Origin: Bifidobacterium coryneforme | GTDB lineage: Bacteria > Actinomycetota > Actinomycetes > Actinomycetales > Bifidobacteriaceae | Reading direction: 5' to 3' | Length of the DNA: 64,000 nt | Assembly (NCBI RefSeq): GCF_000737865.1 | Contig: NZ_CP007287.1 | Span: forward strand, 916,872-980,871 | In this document: in pieces, positions 45,795 through 57,019 of the stretch | How positions within the stretch are numbered: the first letter of the stretch is position 1 | How the letters are laid out: each line of letters begins with the position of its first letter | Notes under the pieces: model-generated | Seen by the model: only the letters and a program-made list of their open reading frames with translations | The model's database searches: none | Told to the model about the DNA's origin: nothing | Made by a program: the position numbers and the translations under genes

Positions 45795-47293
45795 CAGCCT
45801 ACCGAACCCTCCATCTGCAATTCGACCAAGCGGTTGAGCTCAAGTGCATATTCCATGGGCAGCTCGCGGGAAATCGGTTCAACGAAACCTCGAACAATCA
45901 TGCCCATTGCCTCCTTTTCCTCCAGACCGCGACTCATCAGGTAGAAGAGCTGGTCCTCTGAGACCTTGGATACGGTTGCCTCATGAGCCATGGAGACGTC
46001 ATCTTCACGGACATCAACGTGAGGGTAGGTATCGGAGCGCGAGTAGTCGTCGACCAGCAAGGCATCGCAGACCACCGACGAGGATGACTTCTCTGCGCCC
46101 TTGACGATTTTGACCAGGCCGCGATAGGCCGCCCTTCCGCCGTTACGCGAAATGGACTTCGAGACGATGGTCGACGAGGTATGGGGCGCCAGATGAATCA
46201 TCTTGGCACCGGTGTCCTGGTATTGCCCCTTGCCCGCGAAGCCCAGGGATAGGGTCTCGGCCTTGGCGTAAGGCTCGGCCAGGATGCAGGCTGGGTACTT
46301 CATGGTGGCCTTGGAGCCGATGTTTCCGTCCACCCATTCCATGGTGCCGCCCTCACGGACATAGGCACGTTGTGTCACCAGGTTGTAGACGTTGTTGGAC
46401 CAGTTCTGGACCGTCGTGTACCGCACCCGGGCATGAGGCTCGACGATGATCTCGACGATGGCCGCATGAAGGGAATCGGTCGAGTATATGGGAGCCGTGC
46501 AACCTTCGACGTAATGGACGTATGACCCTTCGTCGGCAATGATCAGAGTCCGCTCGAACTGACCCATGTTCGGGGTGTTGATACGGAAGTAGGCCTGGAG
46601 GGGGATGTCCACGTGGACCCCCTTCGGCACATACACGAAGGAACCGCCGGACCAGGCCGCCGTGTTCAGGGCGGCGAACTTGTTGTCATCCGGGGGAATG
46701 ACCGTGCCGAAGTACTTCTTAAAGAGATCGGGATGCTTCTGAAGGGCGGTGTCCGTATCCAGGAAAATGACACCCTGCTTTTCCAGGTCGTCACGGATGG
46801 AGTTGTAGATCACCTCGGACTCGTACTGGGCCGCGACCCCCGAGACCAGGCGGTTCTTCTCGGCTTCAGGGATGCCAAGTCGATCATACGTGTTGCGAAT
46901 ATCGTCAGGAAGCTCCTCCCAGGACTTGGCCTGTTCCTTGAGGGGCTTGACGTAGTACTTGAAGTCATCTGCATTGAATCCCGACAGGTCCACGCCCCAG
47001 TCCGGCATGGGCTTCTCCATGAAGGACCTGTAGCCCTTCAGCCTCATCTCGAGCATCCATTCAGGCTCGCCCTTGTCGGCCGAGATGGCACGGACGACGT
47101 TTTCGTCGATTCCCTTGTGGGCGGCTTCTCCGGCCTTGTCCGAATCGTGCCAGCCATAGTTGTACTCGCCGAACTGCGAGATGATTTCGTCGTCCTCTTT
47201 GATTTTATCTTCATTGACACGGGTGCGATCCGCCACGTACTGGCTCATCTCCACATCCCGTGATGTGTCCGTCTGCTGCGAGGTATTATCCAC
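45794..47293 (-). CDS. sufB: Iron-sulfur assembly protein SufB
   Basis: 499 residues; the main scaffold subunit. Seen: WKPEWML-type segment [45 protein letters not shown] with the conserved Cys, and the C-terminal [20 protein letters not shown]. First gene of the SUF operon. The GTG at 47293 has AGGAGG 9 bases before it; the frame opens six codons earlier, within that site. The 220 bases upstream, after pyrG, should carry the operon promoter, but no clear -35/-10 pair was found. Confidence 0.96.
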   Translation of the reverse strand: MDNTSQQTDTSRDVEMSQYVADRTRVNEDKIKEDDEIISQFGEYNYGWHDSDKAGEAAHKGIDENVVRAISADKGEPEWMLEMRLKGYRSFMEKPMPDWGVDLSGFNADDFKYYVKPLKEQAKSWEELPDDIRNTYDRLGIPEAEKNRLVSGVAAQYESEVIYNSIRDDLEKQGVIFLDTDTALQKHPDLFKKYFGTVIPPDDNKFAALNTAAWSGGSFVYVPKGVHVDIPLQAYFRINTPNMGQFERTLIIADEGSYVHYVEGCTAPIYSTDSLHAAIVEIIVEPHARVRYTTVQNWSNNVYNLVTQRAYVREGGTMEWVDGNIGSKATMKYPACILAEPYAKAETLSLGFAGKGQYQDTGAKMIHLAPHTSSTIVSKSISRNGGRAAYRGLVKIVKGAEKSSSSVVCDALLVDDYSRSDTYPHVDVREDDVSMAHEATVSKVSEDQLFYLMSRGLEEKEAMGMIVRGFVEPISRELPMEYALELNRLVELQMEGSVG

Positions 47294-47456
47294 GAGCTCA
47301 GACCTCCTCACACATGTATTGTCGCTTGCCGACGACCGCCTACGTTTTCAAGGATAAACAACCTGAACTTGACCCGCCAGATTGAGGTTACGCTCTATAG
47401 GGAATTAAGTCACATTTATGACCCGAAGATACCCAAAAGGCCCGAATAGCGATTTC

Positions 47457-47482
47457 GCCCGTCCTCGAATCGGAGAACGGGC
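47457..47482 (-). terminator. Hairpin after pyrG, possible terminator
   Basis: GCCCGT / ACGGGC with an inner CTC/GAG and one C-A mismatch, about 32 bases after the pyrG stop on the minus strand. No T-run follows, so termination is uncertain. Confidence 0.4.
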
Positions 47483-47514
47483 GGAATCGTCGTATGGTCT
47501 GTGCCGTACAGGAA

Positions 47515-49176
47515 TCAGTCAGCTGCCTGCTGGTGCTCGATGCTGGCCTTTACCAGACCAGCAAAGAGCGGGTGGGGCTTGGTCGGGCGGGACTTGAACT
47601 CCGGGTGGGCCTGGGTGCCCACATAGAAGGGGTGCCGGTCCTTGGGAAGCTCCACGAACTCCGTCAGCTGGCCGTCAGGGCTGGTGCCTGAGATGTGCAG
47701 GCCGGCCTTGTCCAGATCCTGCTTGTAGGCCACGCTGACCTCATAGCGGTGGCGGTGGCGCTCCGATACCTCGGTTTTCCCGTAGAGCTCAGCAACCAGT
47801 GAATCCTGGCGAAGAATGGCAGGGTAAGCACCCAGACGCATGGTATGTCCCATGTCACCGTGTCCGGCAACGATGTCCTTCTGCTCCTCCATCGTGGCGA
47901 TGACCGGATGCTCGCAGTTCGGTTCGAATTCGGAGGAGTTGGCATCCTCCAGACCCAGGACGTGGCGGGCATACTCAATGACCATGGACTGCAGGCCCAG
48001 GCAGATTCCCAGAGCGGGCAGCTTGGTTTCACGGGCATAGCGGAGAGCGCCGAGTTTGCCTTCGATGCCTCGTACGCCGAATCCACCGGGAATGACGATT
48101 CCATCCACTCCCTGCAAAGCCTCGCGAGCGCCATCCATGGTCTCGCAGGAGTCGGCGGTAACCAGTTTGACGTCGACCTTGGCCCAGTTGGCGAACCCAC
48201 CGGCCTTTATGGCCTCGATCACCGAAAGATAGGCATCGGGCAGGTCGATGTACTTGCCGACAATCGCCACGGTGACCCGGTTGCGGGGATTATGGACACG
48301 TTCCAGGAGGTCCTCCCACTCGTTCCAATCCACGTCATGGAAGGGAAGCTCAAGTTTGCGGACAACATAGGCATCCAGACCCTCCGAGTACAGGATCTTC
48401 GGCACGTCATAGATGCTGGGGGCGTCCACGCAGTTGACCACACCTTCGGCATCGACATCGCACATAAGCGAAATCTTGTCCTTAATGGACTGGCTCAGAG
48501 GACGGTCCGACCGGAGGACCAGGGCATCGGGGGCGATGCCCAACTGGCGCAGGGCCATGACCGAATGCTGGGTGGGCTTGGTCTTCAGCTCATGGGCGGC
48601 AGCGATGTAAGGAACCAGCGAAACATGAACGAACATGCAGTTGTCCGCCCCGATGTCGCGCCTGACCTCACGGGCCGCCTCCATGAACGGCTGTGATTCG
48701 ATGTCACCTACCGTGCCGCCGATCTCGGTGATGATCACATCTACATCATCACCGGCCTGGGCACGCATGCGGCTCTTGATCTCGTTGGTGACGTGAGGGA
48801 TGACCTGGACGCACTGCCCCAGGTACTCGCCGGCACGCTCCTTGCGGAGGACGGACTGGTATATCTGCCCGGTGGTCACATTGGCCTTCTGGGAGAGGAA
48901 GACGTCCAGGAATCGCTCGTAGTGGCCGATGTCCAAATCGGTCTCGGCCCCATCTTCGGTCACGTAGACCTCACCATGTTGGAAGGGGTTCATGGTACCG
49001 GGATCAACGTTGATATAGGGATCCAGCTTCTGCTGAAGGACCCGGATTCCGCGGCTTCTCAACAGCCTGCCCAGGGAGGACGCAGTCAATCCCTTACCCA
49101 GCGAAGAAACGACGCCACCGGTGACGAAAATGTGCTTTGTGATATGCCCTTGCGAATTTCCATGTTCTCTGACCAT
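47515..49176 (-). CDS. pyrG: CTP synthase
   Basis: Makes CTP from UTP with glutamine. 553 residues, full length. Seen: synthetase P-loop [41 protein letters not shown], and the glutamine amidotransferase domain with the nucleophile Cys in LGICLGLQ and the HPEF histidine. The start ATG gives [21 protein letters not shown]. Monocistronic as far as can be seen. Confidence 0.97.
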   Translation of the reverse strand: MVREHGNSQGHITKHIFVTGGVVSSLGKGLTASSLGRLLRSRGIRVLQQKLDPYINVDPGTMNPFQHGEVYVTEDGAETDLDIGHYERFLDVFLSQKANVTTGQIYQSVLRKERAGEYLGQCVQVIPHVTNEIKSRMRAQAGDDVDVIITEIGGTVGDIESQPFMEAAREVRRDIGADNCMFVHVSLVPYIAAAHELKTKPTQHSVMALRQLGIAPDALVLRSDRPLSQSIKDKISLMCDVDAEGVVNCVDAPSIYDVPKILYSEGLDAYVVRKLELPFHDVDWNEWEDLLERVHNPRNRVTVAIVGKYIDLPDAYLSVIEAIKAGGFANWAKVDVKLVTADSCETMDGAREALQGVDGIVIPGGFGVRGIEGKLGALRYARETKLPALGICLGLQSMVIEYARHVLGLEDANSSEFEPNCEHPVIATMEEQKDIVAGHGDMGHTMRLGAYPAILRQDSLVAELYGKTEVSERHRHRYEVSVAYKQDLDKAGLHISGTSPDGQLTEFVELPKDRHPFYVGTQAHPEFKSRPTKPHPLFAGLVKASIEHQQAAD

Positions 49177-49234
49177 GGAACTTCAGCCTATCAGGTATGG
49201 CAGACGACGACGCGGCGATGCGCCCCTCCCCCGG

Positions 49235-51931
49235 TCAGCTCCCCTGGATATGCCTGGCAAGGTACTTCCCGGTGAGGGAAACCGGACTTGCGCAGACTGT
49301 TTCAGGTCTCCCTGTGGCGACAATCATGCCACCTTCTTCTCCTCCACCGGGACCCATGTCAATCACATAATCGGCATTGGCGATCATATCCAGGTCATGC
49401 TCGATGAACACCACCGTGGCTCCCCTGTCGACCAGGCGCTCCAGGACCCCGATCAGGGTACGGACGTCCAGGGGATGGAGGCCGGTCGTGGGCTCATCCA
49501 GAACAAAGAGGGAGGTGTTCTGCCTCCGCCCGAGTTCATTGGAGAGCTTGAGCCGCTGGGCCTCGCCACCGGATAATGAGGGCGTATCCTCTCCCAGGGT
49601 CAGATAGCCCAGACCAAGATCGTTCAGGGTGCGCAGGGATCGGTGGATGCTTGGGTACTCACCGGCATCAGCTCCCTTGGAACCGGCCGCAGCAAAGACC
49701 TCCATGGCCTCCCCGACCTCCATGGAGAGGAGGTCTGTCAGACTCATGGGGTCGGGATGGGCCTTGGTGGACATCCTTATCCGTTCGATTTCAGGCTTGA
49801 ACCGGCTTCCCCGGCAGGTTGGGCAGGTGATGGGAATATCCGGAAGGAACTGCACATCAAGGCTGATCTGCCCCGTCCCTTCGCATTGCGGGCACCTGAG
49901 CGATCCTGTGTTGTAGGAGAAGTCCGAGAGCCTGTACCCCGCCTCATGGGCGGCGGCGGTTTTCGAGAAGAGACGTCGCAGATGATCCATAATGCCCGAA
50001 TAGGTTGCCACGGTGGACCTGACGTTGATTCCGATGGGTGAGGAATCGACCAGTCTGACCCGATCTATGCCGGAGGACGATATGGACTTGACCGACTCCG
50101 GCAGGGACCGTCCTTCCTGTATGGCTTGGAGAGCAGGTACCAGGCATTCCAAGACCATGGTCGTTTTCCCTGAGCCGGACACCCCTGTCACGGCCGTCAT
50201 GCGACCCCGGGGTATGGCCACATCCAGCGGCCGGACCGTATGGATGGGGCCGGTGCTCATCCGGATCCAGTCGCAGGAGGCGGCACGGGACGAATCACTG
50301 TGGGTTCGTTTTCCCCCGGTACTCACCGACCCTTGTTCCCCGTTTTCATCGGCCGACAGGGGCGTCGGTGAAGCCGGAATGTCCCGGAGCTCTCTGACCA
50401 GAACCTCTTCACGCCCGTTTAAGAAGCCACCTATGCGGGACTCGGGGGCGTCCTCCACCTGCTCGGGAGTGCCTTGCGCTATCACCCTGCCACCCTTGCT
50501 ACCGGCACCAGGTCCCATCTCGATGAAGTAGTCGGCCGCTCCGAGGACCGATACGTCATGATCCACGAAAACCACCGAGTTTCCACTGGCCAGGAGATCA
50601 CGCATGACCCCAATGAGACCTTCGATATTGGCCGGGTGAAGACCTGTCGAGGGTTCATCAAGAACATAGAGGACACCGGTTGTCTCGTTGCGGACAGCGC
50701 GGGAGAGCTGGGTACGTTGCCGTTCCCCCGTCGACAGGGAGACGGTGGACCTGTCCAGGGTCAGGTACCCCAGGCCCAGTTGCAGCAGGCGGCGACCCAT
50801 ATTTTGCAGTGTATCCGCCAAGGACCGCGCCATCGATTGCATTGACTCAGGCAAGGTGGCGGGAAGGTTCTCGGACCAGTGGAGCACCCTCCTCAACGGC
50901 CAGGAGGTGACCGCGGCCAGGTTGTCCTGCCCTATCCGAGGTTGTCGAGCAACCTCGTTGAGGCGACTTCCACCACAGTCCGGGCAGGTCCTTTCGGTCA
51001 GGAACTTCGCCACCTTGGACAGGCGTTTGTCATCGGTGGCACGTTTGAGTTCCTCGGTCACCGTCAATCTTGCGTTACGGAAGGTGAAGTCCAGCTCATG
51101 GACCCCTTTGACGGAGGTGATGGTGATGTGCTTCTTTTCGGAAGGCCCGTTGAAGACGATCTCCTTCTCGTCAGCCGTCAGGTCCTTCCAGGGCACATCA
51201 GTACGCACCCCGAATTCTCGCACGATATCAGGCTGGACGTTGAAACCGAATGTCCTCCAGGGAACCACCGCACCCTGATCGATGGTCAGATCCTGGTCAG
51301 GAACCAGCGTGGCGTCATCCACTTCCCGAACCGTCCCCGTTCCCTGGCAGGTCGGGCAGGCGCCCAGTGAGTTAAACGCCAGTTCCTCGGCGCTGGGGGC
51401 TTGGACGCGCTCCCCGCAGACCGAGCAGATGATGGGCATTTCAGCCGCCACTCGCATGGTGGGTTCCTGATAATGCCCGTTGGGGCAGACGTGCGAGGCC
51501 AGTCGGGAGAACATGAGCCGGAGAACATTGAGGAGTTCGGTGGAAGTTCCGAAGGTTGAACGCATCCCACCAGCCCCGGGGCGCTGTCTGAGCGCCAATG
51601 CCGGAGGTAGGAAACGAACGGAGTCGACCTCGGGCCGCTGGGCCTGGGTCATCCTTCTTCGGGTATAGGTTGACAGGGATTCCAAATATCGCCTTGAGCC
51701 TTCTGCATAGAGGACTCCAAGTGCCAGTGATGACTTGCCTGAACCCGATACCCCGGCGATACCGACCAGGCGATTCAGGGGTATATCAAGATTGAGACCA
51801 CGAAGGTTGTGGACCCGGGCACCCCTGACCTGAATGGTCTTCGGCACCCTTGCCGGTTGCTCACCTGTTGGCGCGGGCGGCCCGTCCGCCGCTCCTCCGG
51901 CCCTCCCGCCGGACCTTGGCAACCGCGGCAC
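49235..51931 (-). CDS. UvrA-like excinuclease ABC subunit A paralogue (UvrA2/DrrC type)
   Basis: 898 residues with two ABC ATPase domains and UvrA zinc modules. First half: Walker A GVSGSGKSS, zinc cysteines in CSVCGERV and CPTCQGTGTV, signature VSLSTGERQRTQLSRAV. Second half: Walker A GVSGSGKTT, zinc module CPQCEGTGQ and CPTCRGSRF, signature PSLSGGEAQRLKLSNELG and Walker B LFVLDEPTTGLHPLD. The UvrB-binding domain is reduced, as in the class II paralogues tied to drug or DNA-adduct resistance. About 40 low-complexity residues are inserted between the halves. The GTG start has no strong site and lies 6 bases after the aroQ stop. Confidence 0.9.
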   Translation of the reverse strand: MPRLPRSGGRAGGAADGPPAPTGEQPARVPKTIQVRGARVHNLRGLNLDIPLNRLVGIAGVSGSGKSSLALGVLYAEGSRRYLESLSTYTRRRMTQAQRPEVDSVRFLPPALALRQRPGAGGMRSTFGTSTELLNVLRLMFSRLASHVCPNGHYQEPTMRVAAEMPIICSVCGERVQAPSAEELAFNSLGACPTCQGTGTVREVDDATLVPDQDLTIDQGAVVPWRTFGFNVQPDIVREFGVRTDVPWKDLTADEKEIVFNGPSEKKHITITSVKGVHELDFTFRNARLTVTEELKRATDDKRLSKVAKFLTERTCPDCGGSRLNEVARQPRIGQDNLAAVTSWPLRRVLHWSENLPATLPESMQSMARSLADTLQNMGRRLLQLGLGYLTLDRSTVSLSTGERQRTQLSRAVRNETTGVLYVLDEPSTGLHPANIEGLIGVMRDLLASGNSVVFVDHDVSVLGAADYFIEMGPGAGSKGGRVIAQGTPEQVEDAPESRIGGFLNGREEVLVRELRDIPASPTPLSADENGEQGSVSTGGKRTHSDSSRAASCDWIRMSTGPIHTVRPLDVAIPRGRMTAVTGVSGSGKTTMVLECLVPALQAIQEGRSLPESVKSISSSGIDRVRLVDSSPIGINVRSTVATYSGIMDHLRRLFSKTAAAHEAGYRLSDFSYNTGSLRCPQCEGTGQISLDVQFLPDIPITCPTCRGSRFKPEIERIRMSTKAHPDPMSLTDLLSMEVGEAMEVFAAAGSKGADAGEYPSIHRSLRTLNDLGLGYLTLGEDTPSLSGGEAQRLKLSNELGRRQNTSLFVLDEPTTGLHPLDVRTLIGVLERLVDRGATVVFIEHDLDMIANADYVIDMGPGGGEEGGMIVATGRPETVCASPVSLTGKYLARHIQGS

Positions 51932-51937
51932 TGGACT

Positions 51938-52390
51938 TCACGACCTCTCGATGAGGTGGGCCACCGATTCAAGGGCCAAACGGTACCCATAGAATCCCAA
52001 GCCTGTAATGGTGCCGGTGGCCACCGGTGATATGACACTATGCCGACGGAAGGCTTCGCGGGAAGCGGGATTGGAGATGTGCACCTCCATCAGAGGCAGC
52101 CCGGCTTCGGTCACCTGGGCGGCCGCATCGGCCAGGCCATAGCTGTAATGGGTGAAGGCCGCCGGGTTCATGACCACCGGGGTTCGCTCATCGACCGCTT
52201 GGTGCATCCAGGAGATGACCTGGCCCTCGTCGTCGGACTGACGCACTTCCACGTCCAGGCCCAGCTCACTCCCCCAGGTCGTGCAGTCTCTGCGGAGCGC
52301 TTTCAGGTCCAGATGTCCATAGACATCAGGTTCCCTGACACCCAACCTGCCCAGGTTCGGACCATTGACCACAACGACCCTGGTACCCAT
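51938..52390 (-). CDS. aroQ: 3-dehydroquinate dehydratase, type II
   Basis: Shikimate pathway step 3. About 150 residues. Seen: VVVNGPNLGRLGVREPDVYG with the catalytic Arg and Tyr region, NPAAFTHYSYGLADA, and MEVHISNPASREAFRRHSVIS with the catalytic His. The ATG at 52390 has GGAG 6 bases before it; an ATG four codons earlier (52402) also fits. It lies 45 bases after aroKB, same strand. Confidence 0.95.
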   Translation of the reverse strand: MGTRVVVVNGPNLGRLGVREPDVYGHLDLKALRRDCTTWGSELGLDVEVRQSDDEGQVISWMHQAVDERTPVVMNPAAFTHYSYGLADAAAQVTEAGLPLMEVHISNPASREAFRRHSVISPVATGTITGLGFYGYRLALESVAHLIERS

Positions 52391-52435
52391 ATCCGACTCC
52401 ATTTCTTGCCTTGCTTCCTTTTACCGGCCCTGCAC

Positions 52436-54091
52436 TCAGGTCTTGCTTCGGATTCGTCCGAAGGCTTCCCGGACTGCATCCAGGGGAGGATCGTCCAGGT
52501 GGGTCGGTTTGCCGATTCCGTCGAGGATGATGAATCTGAGCTTGTTCCCTCTGGCCTTCTTGTCCTTGTGCATCAGGGCAAGAACCTGGTCGAAATCACC
52601 CCCGTCCCAGGTGGTGCGCAGCCCCAGGGAGGAGAGAAGACTGCGGTGGTAGTCAACCATATCCCTGTCGAGATGTCCTGTCAGTGACGCCAACTCGGCA
52701 GCAAACACCATTCCCACCGATACCGCCTGCCCATGCCGCCAGGAGAAGTGCTCTATTTTCTCGATGGCATGCCCAAGGGTGTGTCCGTAGTTCAGAAACT
52801 CACGCACTCCGACATCACGCAAATCGACGGAAACATGGTGTGCCTTGACCTGAACGGTGCGCTCAATCAGATCCTCGACCACGCCCTCCAGCCACTGCTC
52901 GGGTTCGTTTCCGTCGAAGGAACGCAGGGACTCGGCCTTCTCTTCAAGGATTCCAAGAATCTCGGAATCCATGATGAATCCGGACTTGGCCACCTCTCCC
53001 AGCCCCTCCACGAAAATGTCGTTGGGCAGGGTTCTCAGGGTCCTCAAATCAGCAAGGACCCCCACCGGTGTATAGAAGCTCCCGACCAGGTTCTTGCCCT
53101 GGTTCAGGTTGATTCCGGTCTTGCCGCCTGTCGAGGCATCCACCATGGCAAGCAATGAGGTCGGGCAGTTGACATAACGGATACCGCGCATCCAGGAGGC
53201 TGCGATGAAGCCCGCCAAATCGGTGGCCGCACCACCTCCGAGCCCCACGATGGCATCCGAGCGGGTGAATCCCTCGTCAGCAAGACGCTCCCAAATTCCC
53301 TGGGCCACGGCAACGGTCTTCCCTGCTTCGGCATCTGGAATGACCATGTCAACGACCTGGTAACCAGCCTGCCTCAAGAGGGCCCGTGCCCTGTCGGAGT
53401 GCCTCTGGACCGGTGTGGTATGGATGAGAGCCACCCGCATGACCTCTTCACCCAGAAGGACCTGGAGGCGGCTGGTCACCCCCGCGCCGATGCGTACATC
53501 ATACGGATCGAGGTTGCTGACATGAACCACCCGCTCTGAGAGGGCATCGGCAAGCCGCTGGGCTATGACATCCGGTGTGGTTCCCCTGGGTTTCAGAGAA
53601 ATGTTCGAAGCGCTCTGGTAAACCGGACGACGCTCCCTGTACAGCTCCATCCACTTCTCATGGGTCTGCCCCCGCAGCAGGGGCCGGTTCTTAACACGCA
53701 GGGACCGCGACTTCGCTTCTTCCGGGTCCACATCAAGATAGACCACCTTGCCACCATGATTACGGTACTCCCGCAGGGCTTCGTAAACGGAAGCCGTCAT
53801 CGGGGCTCCACCCCCGAGGGAGAGGACACCCCCGTCGAAGTCCCTTAAGAGGTCGCCAACAATCCGACTCTCTCTTTGACGGAAGGAGGCCTCCCCCTCG
53901 GCTTCGAAGATCTCGTTGATCGACCGGCCCGCATCCTGCTCGACAATGCGGTCCGAGTCCTTGAAGGGTACCCCCATCAGGGAGGCCGCCTCCTTACCGA
54001 TGCGGGTCTTCCCGGCTCCCGGCATCCCGATGATGACCGCCTTGGGAATATGGGGTTCCTGCCCATGCCCGACGAGAGAGTGCCTGATCAT
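52436..54091 (-). CDS. aroKB: Bifunctional shikimate kinase / 3-dehydroquinate synthase
   Basis: 551 residues fusing two shikimate enzymes. Residues 15-180 are shikimate kinase: P-loop [43 protein letters not shown] and the lid RPLLRG. Residues 185-551 are dehydroquinate synthase: [40 protein letters not shown], the metal-site Glu in [12 protein letters not shown] and HGQAVSVGM. The two reactions are steps 5 and 2, so fusion serves co-expression rather than direct channelling. This fusion is common in bifidobacteria. It follows aroC by 12 bases. Confidence 0.95.
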   Translation of the reverse strand: MIRHSLVGHGQEPHIPKAVIIGMPGAGKTRIGKEAASLMGVPFKDSDRIVEQDAGRSINEIFEAEGEASFRQRESRIVGDLLRDFDGGVLSLGGGAPMTASVYEALREYRNHGGKVVYLDVDPEEAKSRSLRVKNRPLLRGQTHEKWMELYRERRPVYQSASNISLKPRGTTPDVIAQRLADALSERVVHVSNLDPYDVRIGAGVTSRLQVLLGEEVMRVALIHTTPVQRHSDRARALLRQAGYQVVDMVIPDAEAGKTVAVAQGIWERLADEGFTRSDAIVGLGGGAATDLAGFIAASWMRGIRYVNCPTSLLAMVDASTGGKTGINLNQGKNLVGSFYTPVGVLADLRTLRTLPNDIFVEGLGEVAKSGFIMDSEILGILEEKAESLRSFDGNEPEQWLEGVVEDLIERTVQVKAHHVSVDLRDVGVREFLNYGHTLGHAIEKIEHFSWRHGQAVSVGMVFAAELASLTGHLDRDMVDYHRSLLSSLGLRTTWDGGDFDQVLALMHKDKKARGNKLRFIILDGIGKPTHLDDPPLDAVREAFGRIRSKT

Positions 54092-54103
54092 GCCTGTTCC
54101 GCC

Positions 54104-55297
54104 TTACCTGAGACCCTCATCCCATGAGTTCTGATACGCCTCGGCATTCCGAGAGACCTCCTCCAGGCTGTCCCCGCCGAACTTCTCCAGCACGAAAGCA
54201 GCCAGTGTGAGGTTCATCATGGCCTCGCCGACGACCGCAGCGGCAGGTACCGCAGTGACATCGGAGCGCTGGTGAATGGCGGTGGCCGGTTCACCGGTCA
54301 GAACGTCTACGGTCCTCAGGGCCTTGGGCACCGAGGAGATGGGCTTCATGGCCGCACGGACACGGATGGGTTGCCCATTCGACATGCCGCCCTCAAGGCC
54401 TCCCGCCCGGTTGGAGAGTCGTTGGATGGTTCCGTCCTCACCGGGAACCATCTCATCGTGGGCTTGGGATCCAGGGCGGTCGGCTTCATCGAACCCGTCA
54501 CCGATTTCAACTCCCTTGATGGCCTGGATACCCATGAAGGCCGATGCCAGTGCCGCATCGAGACGCCTATCAGACTCTACGTAGGTCCCCAGGCCGGCCG
54601 GCACACCGTAGGCAATGACCTCGAAGACACCACCTGCCGTATCGCCATCCTTCTTGATTTGGTCGATCCTGTCCATCATCCGACGCTCGGCATCCTTATC
54701 CAGGGTGCGCACCGGCGATTCGTCCAGTGCAGCACCATCGTCGGGGCCAGGCAGGACGGAACGGTCTTCCGTACCCACCCCACCGATGGACAGGACGTGT
54801 GAGACCGTTCTGATTCCCAAGGCCTGTTCAAGGAAGCGGGCAGCAATGGCACCAAGAGCCACGCGTGAGGCCGTCTCCCTGGCTGAGGAGCGCTCAAGGA
54901 TCGGGCGTGCGTCGGTGAAGCCGTACTTTCTCATACCAGTCAGGTCAGCATGGCCAGGCCTGGGCCGACTCAGAGGAGCGTTTCGCCCCTCAGCAGGCAG
55001 TTCCACCCCTTCAGGAAGCCGGTCAACGCTCATGATCTGCTCCCACTTGGGCCACTCCGTGTTGCCGATCTCAAGAGCAATGGGGGATCCGAGTGTGGAT
55101 CCGTGGCGTACTCCGGTCAGGAGACGAACCCTGTCCTGTTCGAATCCCATACGGGCGCCGCGCCCGTAGCCCAGGCGCCTACGCGCCAGAGCCCCGACAA
55201 TGTCATCGGTATCGACGCTGACCCCGGACGGTAAGCCCTCCATCATGGCCACCAGGGCTTCTCCATGGGATTCCCCCGCCGTCTGCCAGCGCAACAT
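54104..55297 (-). CDS. aroC: Chorismate synthase
   Basis: Last shikimate step; needs reduced FMN. 397 residues. Seen: the N-terminal signature [69 protein letters not shown], and the C-terminal [17 protein letters not shown]. The ATG at 55297 has AAAGGAG 6 bases upstream; nine more codons are open before it. First gene of the aroC-aroKB-aroQ operon and divergent from a prepilin peptidase. Confidence 0.97.
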   Translation of the reverse strand: MLRWQTAGESHGEALVAMMEGLPSGVSVDTDDIVGALARRRLGYGRGARMGFEQDRVRLLTGVRHGSTLGSPIALEIGNTEWPKWEQIMSVDRLPEGVELPAEGRNAPLSRPRPGHADLTGMRKYGFTDARPILERSSARETASRVALGAIAARFLEQALGIRTVSHVLSIGGVGTEDRSVLPGPDDGAALDESPVRTLDKDAERRMMDRIDQIKKDGDTAGGVFEVIAYGVPAGLGTYVESDRRLDAALASAFMGIQAIKGVEIGDGFDEADRPGSQAHDEMVPGEDGTIQRLSNRAGGLEGGMSNGQPIRVRAAMKPISSVPKALRTVDVLTGEPATAIHQRSDVTAVPAAAVVGEAMMNLTLAAFVLEKFGGDSLEEVSRNAEAYQNSWDEGLR

Positions 55298-55344
55298 ATG
55301 AACTCCTTTTGCCGGTTTTCTCATGTATATGCTTATCTTAGGAG

Positions 55345-55815
55345 ATGGCCTACCTCATGACCCTTCCCGGTTTCATTTTTACCCTCTACCTTGCCTGGAC
55401 CGACATCAGGACCCGCCTTGTGCCGCGTTCAATCGTCCTGCTCGGGTTCCTGGTACAGGGACTCACCCTCGTGGTCTACAGTCTGGCCGGACACGGTATC
55501 GCACCGTTGGTCACCGCTGTTGTCCTGTGTCTGGGATCAACGGGAATCCAGTTCTTTTTGGCCCTGGTACGACCGGGTGCCCTGGGGTTGGGGGACGTCA
55601 CCGCCACATCCCTGATGGCCTTCACCATCGGTCTCCTGGGCTGGACCACCACCCTGGTCTGGTGGTTGCTCATGGGGGTGCTTGGCCTGGGTTCCCTGGC
55701 AGTCGGACGAATAGGCAAAGACCGGGGCAAACGTGCTGACACCCTTGCCTTCGTTCCCGTCATACTTGTTGCGGCAGCGGTTGCCACTGCCGCAACGGCA
55801 CTGCTGGGTGGTTGA
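55345..55815 (+). CDS. Minimal A24-family prepilin peptidase-like membrane protein
   Basis: 156 residues with about five membrane segments. It has the two aspartates of the type IV prepilin peptidases: Asp20 in [12 protein letters not shown] and Asp84 in GLGDVTATS. The cytoplasmic methyltransferase domain of full PilD is missing, as in TadV/CpaA types. Its substrates (Flp/Tad pilins) are not in the window. AGGAG abuts the ATG at 55345, so the ATG at 55357 (codon 5) may be the true start. A 10-bp hairpin lies inside its last codons. It converges on mltG with a 16-base gap. Confidence 0.8.
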   Translation: MAYLMTLPGFIFTLYLAWTDIRTRLVPRSIVLLGFLVQGLTLVVYSLAGHGIAPLVTAVVLCLGSTGIQFFLALVRPGALGLGDVTATSLMAFTIGLLGWTTTLVWWLLMGVLGLGSLAVGRIGKDRGKRADTLAFVPVILVAAAVATAATALLGG

Positions 55816-55831
55816 TCACCAGTCAGCACAC

Positions 55832-57019
55832 TTACTGATTGTGCTCCGACTCCCACTGCTTGTATAGCTTGACATCGGCGTTGAACTGGTCCTCGTTGTT
55901 GCTGAACCTGGTCTCACCGGTATCGAGGTTGACGGTAACGAAGTAGAGCCAGTCCCCATTGTCTGGGGTCAAGGCCGCCCTGATCGCGTTGTCACCTGCT
56001 GACCCGATTGGCCCGGGTGGCAGACCTCCATGCACCCTGGTGTTGTACGTATCATCAGGGTCCTGCAGCATCTGATTGGTCAATTCCAGGGCCGATACCT
56101 TGTTGGAGTAAGCGACTGTACTATCCATCCCCAAGGGCATGTTCCTGGAAAGGCGGTTGTCTATGACCCGGGCCACCTTCCCGTAATACTGGGGCTTGTT
56201 GACCTCCGCCTCGGTTATTGAAGCCTTGACGAGTATGTCCTGACGCTCGGAGCCTTTCGGAACCCCGAGGTTATCGAGCTTCTGGATGCGCTTCCCCACC
56301 AATGTCGACAGGATCTTCTGGGCCGACCCCAGCGATTTGACGTCATATTCGCCCGGTTCCAGCCACCCTTCGAAGTTCCCCTGGGCCTCGACGGGGAGGA
56401 TACCCTGCCCCTTGTTGCCCACGATTGCATCGAAGTCCTCCTCCGGCAACCCAGACAGCTGCTGCGCACGCGCCATGACATCCTCGGCACGGTCGCCGGA
56501 GCGGACCTGCAACATGCCACGCGCCTTGCTTCGATCGGTCAGAACAGCCATCACATCGGATGCCTTCATCTTGGTCTTGAGATCGAAGGTGCCCGGGAAG
56601 AGCTTGCCTTCCGCCTGTTCATTGGTGACTGCCTGAACGAAGGCTTCCGAGGAACGGACGATATCAGCATGGAGAAGGTTCATACCAATCTGCTCGGCGC
56701 CCTGACCGCTCTCCACGGTGAATTGGATGGGTTTTTCCCCTGGACCGGGGTAATCCAGAGCGATTTCCTTGGTCGCTGTCATCCGGGAGGATGCACCTTT
56801 CAGTGACCTGGTGACAAAAAGGGCACAGATGGTTACGACGACCAGGGCCAAGACGATGACGACAGCAGTCACACGACGGCGTCGTAGCCTCCTCTGTCGA
56901 CGCCTACGCATCTCGCGCCTGGACCTGGGCGGACGCGGGGGTTGGACCGGAATCGGGTCCTGCCCCGGCTCCACCCACTGAACCTTGTCTTCAAAAAAGT
57001 CCTGTATATCTTCAGCCAA
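55832..57019 (-). CDS. mltG: Endolytic murein transglycosylase
   Basis: Membrane-anchored enzyme that cuts nascent glycan strands and ends their growth. 395 residues: a basic cytoplasmic tail (RSRREMRRRRQRRLRRRR), one membrane helix near residues 50-72, a LysM-like part and the YceG domain with the catalytic Glu in KASITEAEVN and the RNMPLGMDSTVAYS motif. The start is TTG with AAGGAG 6 bases upstream, overlapping the ruvX stop region. Follows ruvX directly, its usual place. Confidence 0.94.
   Translation of the reverse strand: MAEDIQDFFEDKVQWVEPGQDPIPVQPPRPPRSRREMRRRRQRRLRRRRVTAVVIVLALVVVTICALFVTRSLKGASSRMTATKEIALDYPGPGEKPIQFTVESGQGAEQIGMNLLHADIVRSSEAFVQAVTNEQAEGKLFPGTFDLKTKMKASDVMAVLTDRSKARGMLQVRSGDRAEDVMARAQQLSGLPEEDFDAIVGNKGQGILPVEAQGNFEGWLEPGEYDVKSLGSAQKILSTLVGKRIQKLDNLGVPKGSERQDILVKASITEAEVNKPQYYGKVARVIDNRLSRNMPLGMDSTVAYSNKVSALELTNQMLQDPDDTYNTRVHGGLPPGPIGSAGDNAIRAALTPDNGDWLYFVTVNLDTGETRFSNNEDQFNADVKLYKQWESEHNQ

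Noticed and set aside
47294-47456. SUF operon promoter or iron-sulfur regulator box
   Set aside because: TATAGA and a few A/T patches are present, but no convincing -35 pairing or known operator could be supported.
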